Below, piece after piece: positions 46,463-54,428 of a DNA stretch of 64,000 bases. The position numbers and the translations under genes were made by a program. The notes under the pieces are model-generated. The model saw only the letters and a program-made list of their open reading frames with translations. It had not been told where the DNA came from and searched no databases. Position 1 is the first letter of the stretch; each line of letters starts with the position of its first letter. Location of the stretch: contig JAAAOJ010000007.1 of assembly GCA_009908915.1 (NCBI GenBank), positions 1 through 64,000 of the forward strand. Reading direction: 5' to 3'. The DNA comes from Planctomycetota bacterium (GTDB lineage Bacteria; Planctomycetota; Phycisphaerae; SM23-33).

Positions 46463-47971
46463 TCAATCCGCCGCCTTGACCTCCGACAGGCGGAAGTTGC
46501 CCAGCGTGCTGAGCATGCCGAAGTACGATGCCATGTCGCCGTCGCCAACGGCCATGACAACTCGCCCCGTGCCGACCGTACGGTGCGACCGCAGAGCCGC
46601 GTCCAGCGGTATCCATCGGCCGTCGATGTAGACTTGGTTCCATGCGTGCGGCAGCATGACGTTGCGCTGGCCGCCCCACGCGCTGACCCACGCAACTCCG
46701 CTGACCACCTGGGCCGGAATGCCCGCGGCCCGACACAACGCAGCCGTCAGCATCGCGTGCTCGGTGCAGTCGCCGCGGCGGGCCTTGGCGACCTCCAGGG
46801 CCGATGCGTAGCCCACGCCGAGATCCTTCTGGTCGATGTATTCGCTGACGAAGCTCTCGATGTTTCTCGCCGCGTCGGCGGGCGTCTTTGCATCGCCGAC
46901 GGCCCTGGCGGCGAGGTCCTTGATGAGTTGGGCGTCGCACTGAATGTAGGTTGTCGGCTTGAGCGACCGGCAGGCCGGTTCATTATCGCCGGTATACGGC
47001 ATGGTTCCGCCGTCCGGCCAGTCGGGCGCAGTGACCGTCACCACGAATGTGCCGTCTTTGGCGGTAACGGTCTGCAGATCGGTCGTCGCGAAGCTCAGCT
47101 TCGCGGCCTTGTCGGTGGGCTCGATGACGTATACCTGGCCGGCGGCCTTCGGGTCGAGCTTGCCAGGTACGTTGAGGGCGACCTTGCCGAACAGGTCGCC
47201 GACGTCCTCGGCAGGGCTCATGGCAAAGGCCTTGTCACAGGTAACGATTGTCAGCGTCATGCCCATCATGGGTATGGTCGCCTGCACCGGCTCCTGCGTT
47301 GCGGGGTCGACGTAGGTGGTGCTGGTCATCTTGCCCATCGGCGCCTGGAAGGTCTGCCGCGTCTCGACCACCGTCCGCTGTGTCTCGAAGACCTCAATCT
47401 GCGTGGTCTCGCCGATGTCCATCCTCAACTCCAGCGGGCTGAACGTTTCCGGGCTGAAAATGGTGGTGGTGTAGCTCGTGCCGTTCTCCAGTCCCTTCTC
47501 CTTGGCCAGCAGGTGCAGGCCGTGGCTCATCAGCGCCCCATCGGGCCAGTCGAGGTTGCGCGTGGTGGACCGTTCACCGATGGTGATGGTGACATCGAGC
47601 GTGCCGTCGGGCGTGATGACCCCGGCGACGCTCTGGGCCGTGCCGGGCTGGCCGGCGCCCATGCGGCGGACACTGCGGAAGGCCTTCGGTTTGCCGTCGG
47701 GGGTTTCAACGACCGTCGATCGCTCATGAATGCTCAGGGCCATGCCGCCGCGGTTGAGCGAAAGCGCCATCTCATTGACGGTCGTGACCTCATCGGCTCT
47801 GATCTCGCGGGTGGTTTTGGCATAACCGACCTTCTTGTCGTCCAGCATAACGGCGGCGTAGTCGACGTCGGCCTCCCCTGCGGGCGGGGCCGCCTCGCCA
47901 GCGTATGCGGTAGCGGAGGTGAGGACAACGGCGAGGACGGTCAAAACGACTCGGCGATACAGGCGATCCAT
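46463..47971 (-). CDS. secreted transglutaminase-like protein
   Basis: A 502-residue exported protein with a signal peptide ending TAYAGEA. A large beta-rich N-terminal domain precedes a transglutaminase-like core (about 400-480): RRGDCTEHAMLTAALCRAAG with the catalytic Cys, LPHAWNQVYIDG with the His, and WIPLDAAL with the Asp. In bacteria such proteins usually act as proteases or amidases and are widespread in Planctomycetota. AGGAG sits 6 bp before the ATG. It lies between dus and carB on the same strand. Confidence 0.87.
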   Translation of the reverse strand: MDRLYRRVVLTVLAVVLTSATAYAGEAAPPAGEADVDYAAVMLDDKKVGYAKTTREIRADEVTTVNEMALSLNRGGMALSIHERSTVVETPDGKPKAFRSVRRMGAGQPGTAQSVAGVITPDGTLDVTITIGERSTTRNLDWPDGALMSHGLHLLAKEKGLENGTSYTTTIFSPETFSPLELRMDIGETTQIEVFETQRTVVETRQTFQAPMGKMTSTTYVDPATQEPVQATIPMMGMTLTIVTCDKAFAMSPAEDVGDLFGKVALNVPGKLDPKAAGQVYVIEPTDKAAKLSFATTDLQTVTAKDGTFVVTVTAPDWPDGGTMPYTGDNEPACRSLKPTTYIQCDAQLIKDLAARAVGDAKTPADAARNIESFVSEYIDQKDLGVGYASALEVAKARRGDCTEHAMLTAALCRAAGIPAQVVSGVAWVSAWGGQRNVMLPHAWNQVYIDGRWIPLDAALRSHRTVGTGRVVMAVGDGDMASYFGMLSTLGNFRLSEVKAAD

Positions 47972-48055
47972 GCGTATCTCCTATCTGGAGGAACAGGACA
48001 GACGACGTCCCGTCGGGTGCCATGCCTGCTCCGCAGGCATGCTTTGAGTGTTTGA

Positions 48056-49054
48056 TCATACCGACTCACCGTAGTACCTGTCCAGCACGGCCTGCCAGTC
48101 GGCAGGCGTACGGACGGCAACGAAGGCCATCCGGACGGCCTTGGGGGTCGGGTGCATGCGGGCGTACTTGATGCCGAACTTCCGCATGATGCGGGGGGCC
48201 TTGTCCGGGCCGTACAGGTCGACCGCGAGGTCCATGTGCTGGAGGATCATCCGCCGCTGCTCGGTCAGGTCCGGTACGTGCGGCGGACGGCCGGCCGCGA
48301 GGTCGCGCGCCTGGCGGAACAGCCACGGGTTGCCGATGGCCCCGCGTGCGGCGCAGACGGCGTCGACGCCCGTCTCGACCAGCATGGCCAACGCGGCCCG
48401 GGCGGTCAGGACATCGCCCGAGCCCATCACCGTCCAGTCGTTCGTGCCGGAGAACTCGGCCTTGACCCGGCCGATGAAGTTCCAGTCGGCGCTGCCGCGG
48501 TACTTCTGCTCGACGCTGCGGCCGTGGACGATGATGCCCGCCGCTCCGGCCTTCTTCGCGCCGCGGGCGATCCGCCAGAACGCGTCCTCGCTGTCGTCGT
48601 CGGCGAACCTCTGGCGGACCTTAAGCGTGACGGGAATATCCACGGCATTGGCCACGGCCTCGACAATCGCAACGACCTGTGCGGGTTCCTGCATGAGGTA
48701 CCCACCGCGTCGCCGCCGCAGGGCCTTGTTGACCGGGCAGGCAAAGTTCAGGTCGATCACGTCGAATCCCTCGCCGGCCAGGAACCGCGCCGCCCCGGCC
48801 ATCGTCGCCGCTTCGGTGCCGATAATCTGGACGGCCAGCGGGTGTTCGTCCGGCCCGCGGGACAGGAGGATGGCCTGCTGGCCGCGCCGGACGGTCGCGC
48901 AGCGGTCAAGGACCATTTCGGTGGTGCAGTAGGCGGCGCCCTGCTGGCGACAGATGCTGCGAAACGCATGGTCGCTGTACCCGGCCAGCGGGGCCAGGGC
49001 GACCGGGAAGTCAATCTCGATCGGGCCGATGCGGAATGGTTTGAGTTCAGTCAC
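48056..49054 (-). CDS. dus: tRNA-dihydrouridine synthase (Dus family)
   Basis: A 332-residue FMN-dependent Dus TIM barrel reducing uridines in tRNA. The N-terminus VALAPLAGYSDHAFRSICRQ, the FMN-binding EMV segment, and DLNFACPVNKALRRRRGGYL with the catalytic Cys are present, as are GIIVHGRSVEQKYRGSADW and VMGSGDVLTARAAL. It is closest to the DusB-type by its plain two-domain length. The target uridine cannot be assigned. It is upstream of the transglutaminase gene on the same strand. Confidence 0.92.
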   Translation of the reverse strand: MTELKPFRIGPIEIDFPVALAPLAGYSDHAFRSICRQQGAAYCTTEMVLDRCATVRRGQQAILLSRGPDEHPLAVQIIGTEAATMAGAARFLAGEGFDVIDLNFACPVNKALRRRRGGYLMQEPAQVVAIVEAVANAVDIPVTLKVRQRFADDDSEDAFWRIARGAKKAGAAGIIVHGRSVEQKYRGSADWNFIGRVKAEFSGTNDWTVMGSGDVLTARAALAMLVETGVDAVCAARGAIGNPWLFRQARDLAAGRPPHVPDLTEQRRMILQHMDLAVDLYGPDKAPRIMRKFGIKYARMHPTPKAVRMAFVAVRTPADWQAVLDRYYGESV

Positions 49055-49063
49055 GTCAGGTCA

Positions 49064-49081
49064 GCCACAGTGGACACGGAG
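49064..49081. repeat. short copy of the CCACAG..ACACGGAG dispersed motif
   Basis: GCCACAGTGGACACGGAG, related to both arms of the repeat between hypC and hypD, in the gap between the TPR lipoprotein and dus. Confidence 0.45.
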
Positions 49082-49102
49082 CAGACGCAGCAAGCGACGA
49101 GC

Positions 49103-50287
49103 CTATCGACGGCGTGCGACCTCGGCGGCCCGACGGATCTTGTCGACGTCCTCCGGATTCATCTTGCCGCCCAACCGCTGGAAGGCTTCCACGTCTTCCC
49201 ACGCCCTGCCGTACGCGCGGCTGTAGTAGTAGGCCAGCGCTCGATGCTTGTACGCCTCGGCCATGCGGGGTTTGAGATCGATCGCCGTGGTGTAATCGGC
49301 CACCGCGTCGTCGTATTGGCGTTTGCGGTAGTGGGCCAGTCCGCGGTTGAAATGCGCCAGCGCATACTCCGGTGCGAGCTTGATGGCCATGGAGTAATCC
49401 TCGAGGGCCCGGTCAAAGTCGTCGCCGGCAAGATAGGCATTGCCGCGATTGACGTACGCACTCGGCTGCCGCGGGGCCAGGCTGATTGCACGCGAGTAGT
49501 CGGCGAGGGCTTTGTCATACCGGCCCATGTCGTAGAAGATGTTGCCGCGGCTGTTGAAGACCTTCGGGTCGACCGAGTTCAGCCGGATGGCCTGATTGAG
49601 ATCCTCCAGCGCCTTGGGTTGCTGGCCCTCGTTGGCGTATTCGAGTCCGCGATTGACGTACGCGGTGGTGTCTTTCGGGTCCAGGTCGATAGCCCGGGTG
49701 TAGTCGGCGACGGCCTGGCCTGACTGGCCCTTCTCGCTGTAGGCGTTGCCGCGGTTGTTGTAGGCCTTGGCGTACTTCGGGTCGATCTGAAGGGCCTTGC
49801 CGTAGTCGGCGATGGCCTTGTCGAGATCGCCCTTCTTCTTCCAGGCCAGCCCCCGACTGGCGTAGGCGTGGGCGTAGTTGGGGTCGCGTTCGATAGCGGC
49901 GGTGAAGTCCTCGATCGCCTTGCCGTATTCCCTGCGGGCACTGTAAGCCACGCCGCGGTTGTAATACGCACCGTGATAGGCCGGATCCAGTTCGATCGCC
50001 CGCGTGAACTCGATGACTGCGTTGTTGTAGTCGCGGACGGCCAGGTAGCTGATGCCGCGGCCGACGTAGGCCGCCAGATAGCCCGGATCGCGTTCGAGAG
50101 CATAGCCGAATTCACGGATTGCCCGCGGGTGATTCCCCGCGTCCTGGGCCGCGATGCCCTCCTCAAAATGCCCCTCGGCTGTGCCTTCTACACACGCCGG
50201 GACGATCACGGCAAGGCAAACCAGCAACCCGACAACGATTCGGCCCATGTTGGTCGAGCCGACAGGGATACCATTCATGCGTGTCAC
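49103..50287 (-). CDS. TPR-repeat lipoprotein
   Basis: A protein of about 394 residues with roughly ten tandem TPRs (units such as AVIEFTRAIELDPAYHGAYY, AIADYGKALQIDPKYAKAYN, AVADYTTAIDLKPRMAEAYK). The export signal MGRIVVGLLVCLAVIVPAC has a lipobox-like PAC. GTG 50287 is chosen because AGGAG sits about 8 bp upstream; ATG 50278 and ATG 50248 (directly before the signal) are alternatives. TPR solenoids of this kind bind partner proteins at the envelope; no partner is evident. Confidence 0.85.
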   Translation of the reverse strand: MTRMNGIPVGSTNMGRIVVGLLVCLAVIVPACVEGTAEGHFEEGIAAQDAGNHPRAIREFGYALERDPGYLAAYVGRGISYLAVRDYNNAVIEFTRAIELDPAYHGAYYNRGVAYSARREYGKAIEDFTAAIERDPNYAHAYASRGLAWKKKGDLDKAIADYGKALQIDPKYAKAYNNRGNAYSEKGQSGQAVADYTRAIDLDPKDTTAYVNRGLEYANEGQQPKALEDLNQAIRLNSVDPKVFNSRGNIFYDMGRYDKALADYSRAISLAPRQPSAYVNRGNAYLAGDDFDRALEDYSMAIKLAPEYALAHFNRGLAHYRKRQYDDAVADYTTAIDLKPRMAEAYKHRALAYYYSRAYGRAWEDVEAFQRLGGKMNPEDVDKIRRAAEVARRR

Positions 50288-50807
50288 GCTTCTTCTCCTG
50301 GAGATTCGAGAAACCACATCACCCGCGCGCGGTGCGAGCCACAGACAGCGCGGCGGCCGCGTCGACCGGTCGGGCGATTATAGCGATTTTCGCCTGCTGG
50401 CGGTAATGATTTTGCGCCCCCCGACTGGACTGTGGTCGGATTCTACACGACCTCTCTGTCGAATGCCCCTTCATCTGGCCAGCGCTTGCGGTATCTGCCG
50501 CGGGTATCCACATTCTCCCCGGCGGCTAGAGGGGACAGTCAAAGGGGTTAACAGCCCGTACTCAAGATCCGCGTACCACTTGAGCAGACTTGCTACATCG
50601 TGTCGTTTAGACATGGATCGGAAGAACAAGGGGCGGTTGAGGTGCCTGTAGATTCCGGCAAGGGCGGCGTGCCCGGTGGCTGGTAGCGGCGCCGCCCGCG
50701 ATGTACCTGGCGGAGGACAACCGCGTCTGGACGCTCTTGAAGGCTCGGGCGCGGCAGTACCTCGCCGTCAGCGACGGTCAGCCCGGCGATGCCGCCGACC
50801 CGGCCTA
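50288..50807. other. gene-poor stretch between TPR gene and hydF
   Basis: No supported gene. A plus-strand frame from 50701 (MYLAEDNRVWTLLKARARQY then LAVSDGQPGD) has gene-like text for about 40 residues and then runs antisense into hydF, so it may be the tail of a decayed gene. No tRNA fold or terminator is recognised. Confidence 0.4.
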
Positions 50808-52061
50808 TCAGACATCGGCCTGCGGGGAGCGGTTGGAGCGGGAACGGCGGTACGTATCAAGCGCCCCGAGGAAGGGCCCGAGTGCCCGCTCGAAGATACC
50901 CAGCGAATAGGCGATCGTCAGGCCGTAGTTGGTGATCGGCACGCCGGCCTTGTTGCACCGGATGATGCGGCTGAGCATTTCGCGACGATTCCACATGCAC
51001 GCGCCGCAGTGGATCGCCAGGTCGAACCCGGCCGGGTCGTCGGGGAAGTCATGCCCCTGCACGTGGGTGAACTCCAGCTTGCCGCCGACGTACTGGCTCA
51101 GCCATCGCGGGATCTTCACGCGACCGATATCCTCGCCGATGGGGTGGTGACTGCACGCCTCGGCCACCAGCACACGGCTGCCGGGGCGCAGGCGGTCGAT
51201 GGCCGTCGCACCGCGGACGAAGGCGTTGAGGTCGCCCTTCATGCGGGCAAAGAGAATACTGAAGCTCGTCAGCGGCACGTCGGGCGGCGTGTCGCCGGCG
51301 ACTTTCAGGAAGCCCTGGCTGTCGGTGACGACGAGAACCGGCGGGCGACGCAGCCGGTCGAGGGCGTCGCGCAGTTCGCGTTCCTTGACGACCATGCAGT
51401 AGGCGTCGTTGTCAAGCAGGTCGCGGATGGACTGCACCTGCGGCAGGATCAGCCGGCCCTTGGGCGCTTCGAGATCGATCGGCACGACCAGCACGGCCAG
51501 CTCGCCCGCGGGGACGAGGTCACCGAGAATCGTCGGGACATTGACGAAGTCGTCCGGGGCCGAGCGGATGAGAGCCTCGCGAACGTCCGGAAGGCCGCGT
51601 GCTTCGCTGGCGACGGTCTTTACGCAGCGGACCTTTTGCGTATCGAGGTCGATGATGCGGGTGGCGTCCGGCGCGGCGAGGTCACATTTGTTGAAGATCA
51701 CGACGGCGGGGATTTCGCGGTGCGTCAGTTCCTCCAGAATCTGCTGCTCGAACTCGCCCCAGCCGCCGGCTTCCGTGACGATGACGCCCACGTCCGCGCG
51801 GTCGAAGATGCGACGCGTTTTCTGGACGCGCAACTCGCCGAGGTCGCCGACATCGTCGATGCCGGCGGTGTCGATGAACAGAACAGGCCCGACCGGCAAC
51901 AGCTCCATGGGTTTTTCCACGGGGTCGGTCGTCGTGCCGGCCGTGTCCGAAACGATGGACACGTCCTGCCGCGTCATGGCATTGAGCAGGCTGCTCTTGC
52001 CGACATTTCGTCGACCGAACAGTGCGATGTGCAGCCGAAATCCTTTGGGGGTGTGCTGCAT
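50808..52061 (-). CDS. hydF: [FeFe]-hydrogenase maturation GTPase HydF
   Basis: A 417-residue HydF, scaffold and carrier of the 2Fe precursor of the H-cluster. The N-terminal GTPase has P-loop GRRNVGKSSLLNAMT, switch TAGTTTDP, DTAGIDD and NKCD. The C-terminal cluster-binding motif is EACSHHP and IHCGACMWNRREM (CxH...CxxC), the [4Fe-4S] ligands. It transfers the 2Fe unit made with HydE and HydG to apo-HydA. It is separated from aspA/hydG/hydE by the VapBC module but lies on the same strand. The ribosome binding site is weak. Confidence 0.95.
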   Translation of the reverse strand: MQHTPKGFRLHIALFGRRNVGKSSLLNAMTRQDVSIVSDTAGTTTDPVEKPMELLPVGPVLFIDTAGIDDVGDLGELRVQKTRRIFDRADVGVIVTEAGGWGEFEQQILEELTHREIPAVVIFNKCDLAAPDATRIIDLDTQKVRCVKTVASEARGLPDVREALIRSAPDDFVNVPTILGDLVPAGELAVLVVPIDLEAPKGRLILPQVQSIRDLLDNDAYCMVVKERELRDALDRLRRPPVLVVTDSQGFLKVAGDTPPDVPLTSFSILFARMKGDLNAFVRGATAIDRLRPGSRVLVAEACSHHPIGEDIGRVKIPRWLSQYVGGKLEFTHVQGHDFPDDPAGFDLAIHCGACMWNRREMLSRIIRCNKAGVPITNYGLTIAYSLGIFERALGPFLGALDTYRRSRSNRSPQADV

Positions 52062-52064
52062 AAT

Positions 52065-52484
52065 CTACTTCTTGGTTCGCCGCGTTGTCTCCGGCCAAAC
52101 GCGAACTTCCGGCATCATGTAAAAGTGCTTGTCAAAGGTCAATATCACGGCCCCGGCCTGGACGGCTTGCGCAGCGAGCCAGACATCATTGGTCGGCAAA
52201 GGCGTTCCGGCTCGCCGCAACTTCGTCATCAGCCGCCCGTAATGTTCGGCTGTCTCCGCCGTAACGTCGGCAATCCGTACCTGCGGCAAGACCAGGAAAC
52301 GCTGGAGCATTTCAAGATTCTGTTCAACCCGCCGCCCATTCTGAAACCCCGCCTGCAACTCTCCCAGCACAATCGACGACATGATCACCGTATTCGCTCG
52401 ACCCAGCCGATCCAGTACGCCTTCATGCCCTGTGCGAACTGCGGTGTAGGCATTCGCATCGACGAGTACGGAACTCATGTCCAT
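52065..52484 (-). CDS. vapC: PIN-domain toxin (VapC family)
   Basis: A 139-residue PIN ribonuclease. Four acidic positions of the family are visible: VLVDANAY, VLGELQAG, TNDVWLAA and ILTFDKHF. The gene overlaps the antitoxin by 10 bp. VapC toxins cleave tRNA or rRNA when the labile antitoxin is lost. The stop lies 3 bp from the hydF start, so hydF may be read from the TA transcript. Confidence 0.9.
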   Translation of the reverse strand: MDMSSVLVDANAYTAVRTGHEGVLDRLGRANTVIMSSIVLGELQAGFQNGRRVEQNLEMLQRFLVLPQVRIADVTAETAEHYGRLMTKLRRAGTPLPTNDVWLAAQAVQAGAVILTFDKHFYMMPEVRVWPETTRRTKK

Positions 52485-52735
52485 TCCTCTTCATCAATCC
52501 GCTCGAACATATCCTCTATCAGATTGTTGAATTGACGGCCTTCCTCTTCTGTCCAGCTGTTGGCGAACTGCTCGAAATCGCGCCGACGCTCGGCGACGGT
52601 GCGCTTTTCCGAGCGAACAGCTTCGGACAGCATCTCTTTGAGCACATGGTTGATACTGCGGCCGGTCCGGTCCGCTCGCTGGCGAATCAACTGTTCCAGG
52701 TTCTCGTCCAGATTATGTATGCTCAATGTGCCCAT
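52475..52735 (-). CDS. vapB: ribbon-helix-helix antitoxin (VapB/FitA-like)
   Basis: An 86-residue antitoxin. The N-terminal ribbon-helix-helix (GTLSIHNLDENLEQLIRQRA, GRSINHVLKEMLSEAV) binds DNA, and the acidic C-terminal tail (DMFERIDEEEWT) neutralises VapC. A near-perfect ribosome site (AAGGTGGTGA) precedes the ATG. Three direct repeats just upstream probably form its operator, giving autoregulation. Confidence 0.88.
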   Translation of the reverse strand: MGTLSIHNLDENLEQLIRQRADRTGRSINHVLKEMLSEAVRSEKRTVAERRRDFEQFANSWTEEEGRQFNNLIEDMFERIDEEEWT

Positions 52736-52753
52736 GGGTCACCACCTTTCAAG

Positions 52754-52793
52754 CGATGCATAACACGCATCATAATGCATCATAATATGCATC
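52754..52793 (-). promoter_or_regulatory. triple direct-repeat operator of vapBC
   Basis: On the minus strand three contiguous units GATGCATATTAT (52793-52782), GATGCATTAT (52781-52772) and GATGCGTGTTAT (52771-52760) are followed by a half-site GCATCG. The first unit overlaps a candidate -10 TATTAT, with TTGCTT 18 bp upstream as -35. This is a typical arrangement for antitoxin autorepression. Confidence 0.6.
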
Positions 52794-52979
52794 ACCATGC
52801 CGGGCAAGCAAATCATACGCGACGCACAGAATCTATGCGTGGTGTAGCACTCCCGAAGGGATGCCGTTGGCACAGCTGCACCGCGTCTAAGTTTCTCTAA
52901 GACAACAGCTTGTACATGGCAGAGCAGGTGTTCCGCCATGCACGAATTTAGTGCGTCCCGCATCAGGCGTTTTGCTCGG

Positions 52980-54401
52980 TCATTCGGCGTCTCCTGACGG
53001 GGCGGTGTCGGGCAGGCCGAGGCGATTGACCGCCTCGGGCGTCACCAGTGCGTCGAACTGCTCGGCGGTCAACCCGCCCCGTTCGATGGCGACCTCCCGC
53101 AGCGGCTTGCCCTGCTTGGCGGCGAGGCGCGCCAACTCGACGGCGCGTTCGTAGCCGATGGCCGGCAACAGGGCGGTCGCGGCGGCCGTGCCGCCATCGA
53201 CGTGAAGGCGACACGCGGCTTCGTCGGCCTCCATGCCCTCGACGCAAAAGCGCCGGACAATGTCGCCGGCGTTGGCCAGCAATTGCAGCCCGCCTAGCAG
53301 GGCGTCGGCGACGACCGGCAGGAAGGCGTTGAGTTCGAGGCTGCCGGCCGAGCAGGCCTGTGTGACCACCTGGTCGCCGGCCTGGGCGACGAGGCCCGCC
53401 TGCACGACGGCCTCGGGAATCACGGGGTTGATCTTGCCGGGCATGATCGACGAACCGGCCTGACGCGCGGGCAGGCGGATCTCGCCGAGCCCGGCGGTGG
53501 GGCCGCTGGAGAGCAGACGCAGATCATTGGCGACCTTCACCAAGTTCGATGCACACGCCTTGGCGATACCGCTGACCTCCACGAACACGTCGGTGTTCTG
53601 GGTGGCCTCGACGAGATTCTCCGCCCGGGCCAACCCCATGCCCGTAATGGCCCGCAGTTCCCCCACCACGCGGAAAATGTATTGCCGCGGCGCCGCCAAA
53701 CCGGTTCCGACGGCCGTGCCGCCCAGGTTCACCGTCCGCAATCGCTCCTCGCACTTGTAGACGCGCCAGCGATCTCGGCCCAGCGCTTCGGCGTAAGCGG
53801 CCATCTCGCGGCCGAGCGTGACGAGTACGGCGTCCTGATATTGAGTGCGGCCGACCTTGACGATGTGGGCAAACTGCTTTTCCTTGGCCTGGAATGCCTC
53901 CAGCAGCGTCACGAGATTCCGCTCCAGCTCGCGCAGCAGGCTGATCGCCGCAATGCGAAGGGCCGTCGGGTAGGTGTCGTTGGTGGACTGGTGGAGGTTA
54001 ATGTCGTCGGTGGGGCTGAGGGTGTCGTAGTCGCCGAGAGGCCGCCCGAGCAACTGCAATGCCCGGTTGGCGATGACCTCGTTGGCGTTCATGTTGACGC
54101 TCGTGCCCGCCCCGCCGGCCAGCGCGTCGACCATGTTGTGCTCGTCAAGCCGGCCCTCATAGAGGTCCATGCAGGCCGACCCGATGGCGGCAAAGGTCTG
54201 CTCGTCCCATCGCCCGAGCAGGTGGTTGGTGCGGGCGGCCGCCAGCTTGACCGCGCCGAACACCCGCCACAGCGCCGGCGGCGTGCGCCGCCCGCTGAGC
54301 GGAAAGTTCTCCATCGCCCGAGCCGTGTGAATGCCGTACAACGCGTCGACCGGCACGGGCCGTTCGCCGAGAAGATCGTGTTCGGTTCGGTCGTCGCTCA
54401 T
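52980..54401 (-). CDS. aspA: aspartate ammonia-lyase
   Basis: A 473-residue fumarase/aspartase-superfamily enzyme converting aspartate to fumarate and ammonia. It has GTSVNMNANEVIANRA, the HQSTNDTYPTA motif and the signature GSSIMPGKINPVIPE with the catalytic Ser in the flexible loop. Aspartase rather than fumarase is favoured by length and by linkage to hydrogenase maturases. It lies 27 bp after hydG on the same strand. The NH3 it frees could supply the amine of the H-cluster azadithiolate or feed anaerobic redox balance through fumarate (inference). Confidence 0.9.
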   Translation of the reverse strand: MSDDRTEHDLLGERPVPVDALYGIHTARAMENFPLSGRRTPPALWRVFGAVKLAAARTNHLLGRWDEQTFAAIGSACMDLYEGRLDEHNMVDALAGGAGTSVNMNANEVIANRALQLLGRPLGDYDTLSPTDDINLHQSTNDTYPTALRIAAISLLRELERNLVTLLEAFQAKEKQFAHIVKVGRTQYQDAVLVTLGREMAAYAEALGRDRWRVYKCEERLRTVNLGGTAVGTGLAAPRQYIFRVVGELRAITGMGLARAENLVEATQNTDVFVEVSGIAKACASNLVKVANDLRLLSSGPTAGLGEIRLPARQAGSSIMPGKINPVIPEAVVQAGLVAQAGDQVVTQACSAGSLELNAFLPVVADALLGGLQLLANAGDIVRRFCVEGMEADEAACRLHVDGGTAAATALLPAIGYERAVELARLAAKQGKPLREVAIERGGLTAEQFDALVTPEAVNRLGLPDTAPSGDAE

Positions 54402-54428
54402 TGGGGATCGAAAACTCCGTGGCGTCCA

